The position numbers were made by a program, and so were the translations under genes. Shown here piece by piece: positions 63,172 to 64,000 of a DNA stretch of 64,000 bases; positions within the stretch are counted from its first letter, which is position 1, and every line of letters begins with the position of its first letter. The notes under the pieces are model-generated. The model made no database searches and was not told the origin of the DNA. It saw nothing but the letters and a program-made list of their open reading frames with translations. The DNA comes from Malurus cyaneus samueli (taxonomy: Eukaryota; Chordata; Aves; Passeriformes; Maluridae). The stretch lies in assembly GCA_009741485.1 (NCBI GenBank), contig CM019236.1:54281885-54345884 (forward strand), in the 5' to 3' direction.

Positions 63172-64000
63172 ATAGCCAATAAATTATATATTGTAACACA
63201 GAGAGGAGAAAGCAAATCATAGATTTTTTTAGCCTAATGGTCTGCATTTCCTTGTATGACACAGCTTTTAAGGTTGAGGAAGAACTTGGTACTTTGGCTT
63301 AATTGCAGTTTTGTTCTTCACAGAATGAGATTTTGTCCTTAGTTGTGTTCTTTTAACTGTAGCATAGGTCATTAAGAAAGAACAAGTAGTCTGTCTTCTG
63401 AAATTTTCCATAGAGTGTGTTTTAAGATTGGTATTAAGATAAAACAAGAGATTATGAAATACAATTTAAGATCCAAATTTTTCAGAGAATGAATTTAAAA
63501 TTCATGTTCAGTTGGCTCCATGCGTGACCAGAAAAACTTAGGTTTTTATGTATTCTGCAAGTCTGCTGGTTTGCTGGTCCTGCTTTCAGAGAGGTTTGTT
63601 TGGGAGCCTGTTAGAGATGGCTTCGTATTTGAGTCACATACTCATTGCACACATTTGCCTCTCAGTTTTTCAAGAGGTTTTCAAGAGGAAAATTTCCGTA
63701 TTATGATGATCCCATATCAAGTGAAAAACCCAAAGCCTCTTTTAACATTAGTGTTTCATTGATCACTGCCTTGTTAAGCTTCAGTTTAATGTATTAAATA
63801 AAACTGTGAGGTTCCATGGGTATCTGAAAGCTGACGCTGAAACAAGCAACGATTAGCTGGAATTATTTGAGTAAGAAAGGTTTGTAGCCCAGAAAAAGCT
63901 GATAGATGATAGAGTATAAGAACCCAGAAGATAAATTCTGGTACAGGTTACTTCTTAGGATGTTATTCTTGGCAGGGGAGGGATGAGGACATGGCTTTGC
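63172..64000. other. 3' untranslated region or last intron of ZNF608
   Basis: Which it is depends on whether the donor at 63,168 is used. AATAAA occurs at 63,178-63,183, only seven bases after the stop, and again at 63,797-63,802. Neither can be assigned as the main polyadenylation signal without transcript data. No other gene is seen to the right edge. Confidence 0.6.

Overview
The window is vertebrate nuclear DNA, almost certainly from a bird. Three decayed copies of the chicken-repeat (CR1) LINE 3' end are present, the intergenic-type DNA is AT-rich and CpG-poor, and one class III (ERV-L type) endogenous retrovirus carries the domain signatures usual in birds. There are no bacterial-style genes, tRNAs, rRNAs or CRISPR arrays. 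One single-copy gene explains the window: ZNF608, a C2H2 zinc-finger nuclear regulator, read on the + strand. ZNF608 was identified by protein sequence from knowledge of the family, not by a search.

Layout. From 1 to about 12.37 kb is intron. At 12,374 a splice acceptor opens a badly corrupted stretch that still carries recognisable pieces of a ZNF608 exon (the proline-rich segment and the following V-N-T-C-E-V segment). It sits inside a patch of about 1.75 kb (about 11,990-13,740) with abnormal CpG content and many small insertions, which looks like uncorrected sequence. A 42 kb intron follows, from about 12.75 to 54.86 kb. This intron holds an antisense ERV-L provirus with two LTRs (25,756-32,220), three CR1 fragments (about 33.88, 37.73 and 53.19 kb), and many A-rich or T/G-rich low-complexity tracts. 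Six further coding exons are clear: 54,857-54,944; 55,452-57,854; 59,620-60,037; 60,581-60,753; 61,684-61,837; and 63,086 to about 63,170. Their splice phases agree and they carry the single zinc finger, the Lys-rich nuclear-localisation stretches, three SUMO-type motifs, and the Tyr/Pro- and His-rich C-terminal part. The protein ends at 63,171 or continues past the window. The N-terminal exon(s) lie upstream of position 1.

The most useful observations concern sequence integrity. The main ZNF608 exon has one frame break at 57,090/57,091, where by comparison with the family about 49 nt appear to be missing. The exon at 12.4 kb is nearly unreadable. The provirus is broken mostly by one- or two-base losses. 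Together these suggest that some of the apparent decay is assembly or sequencing error in difficult stretches. I found no convincing novel gene system. A perfect 15-bp hairpin (4,317-4,350) and a partial-LTR difference inside the provirus are the most distinctive non-coding structures.
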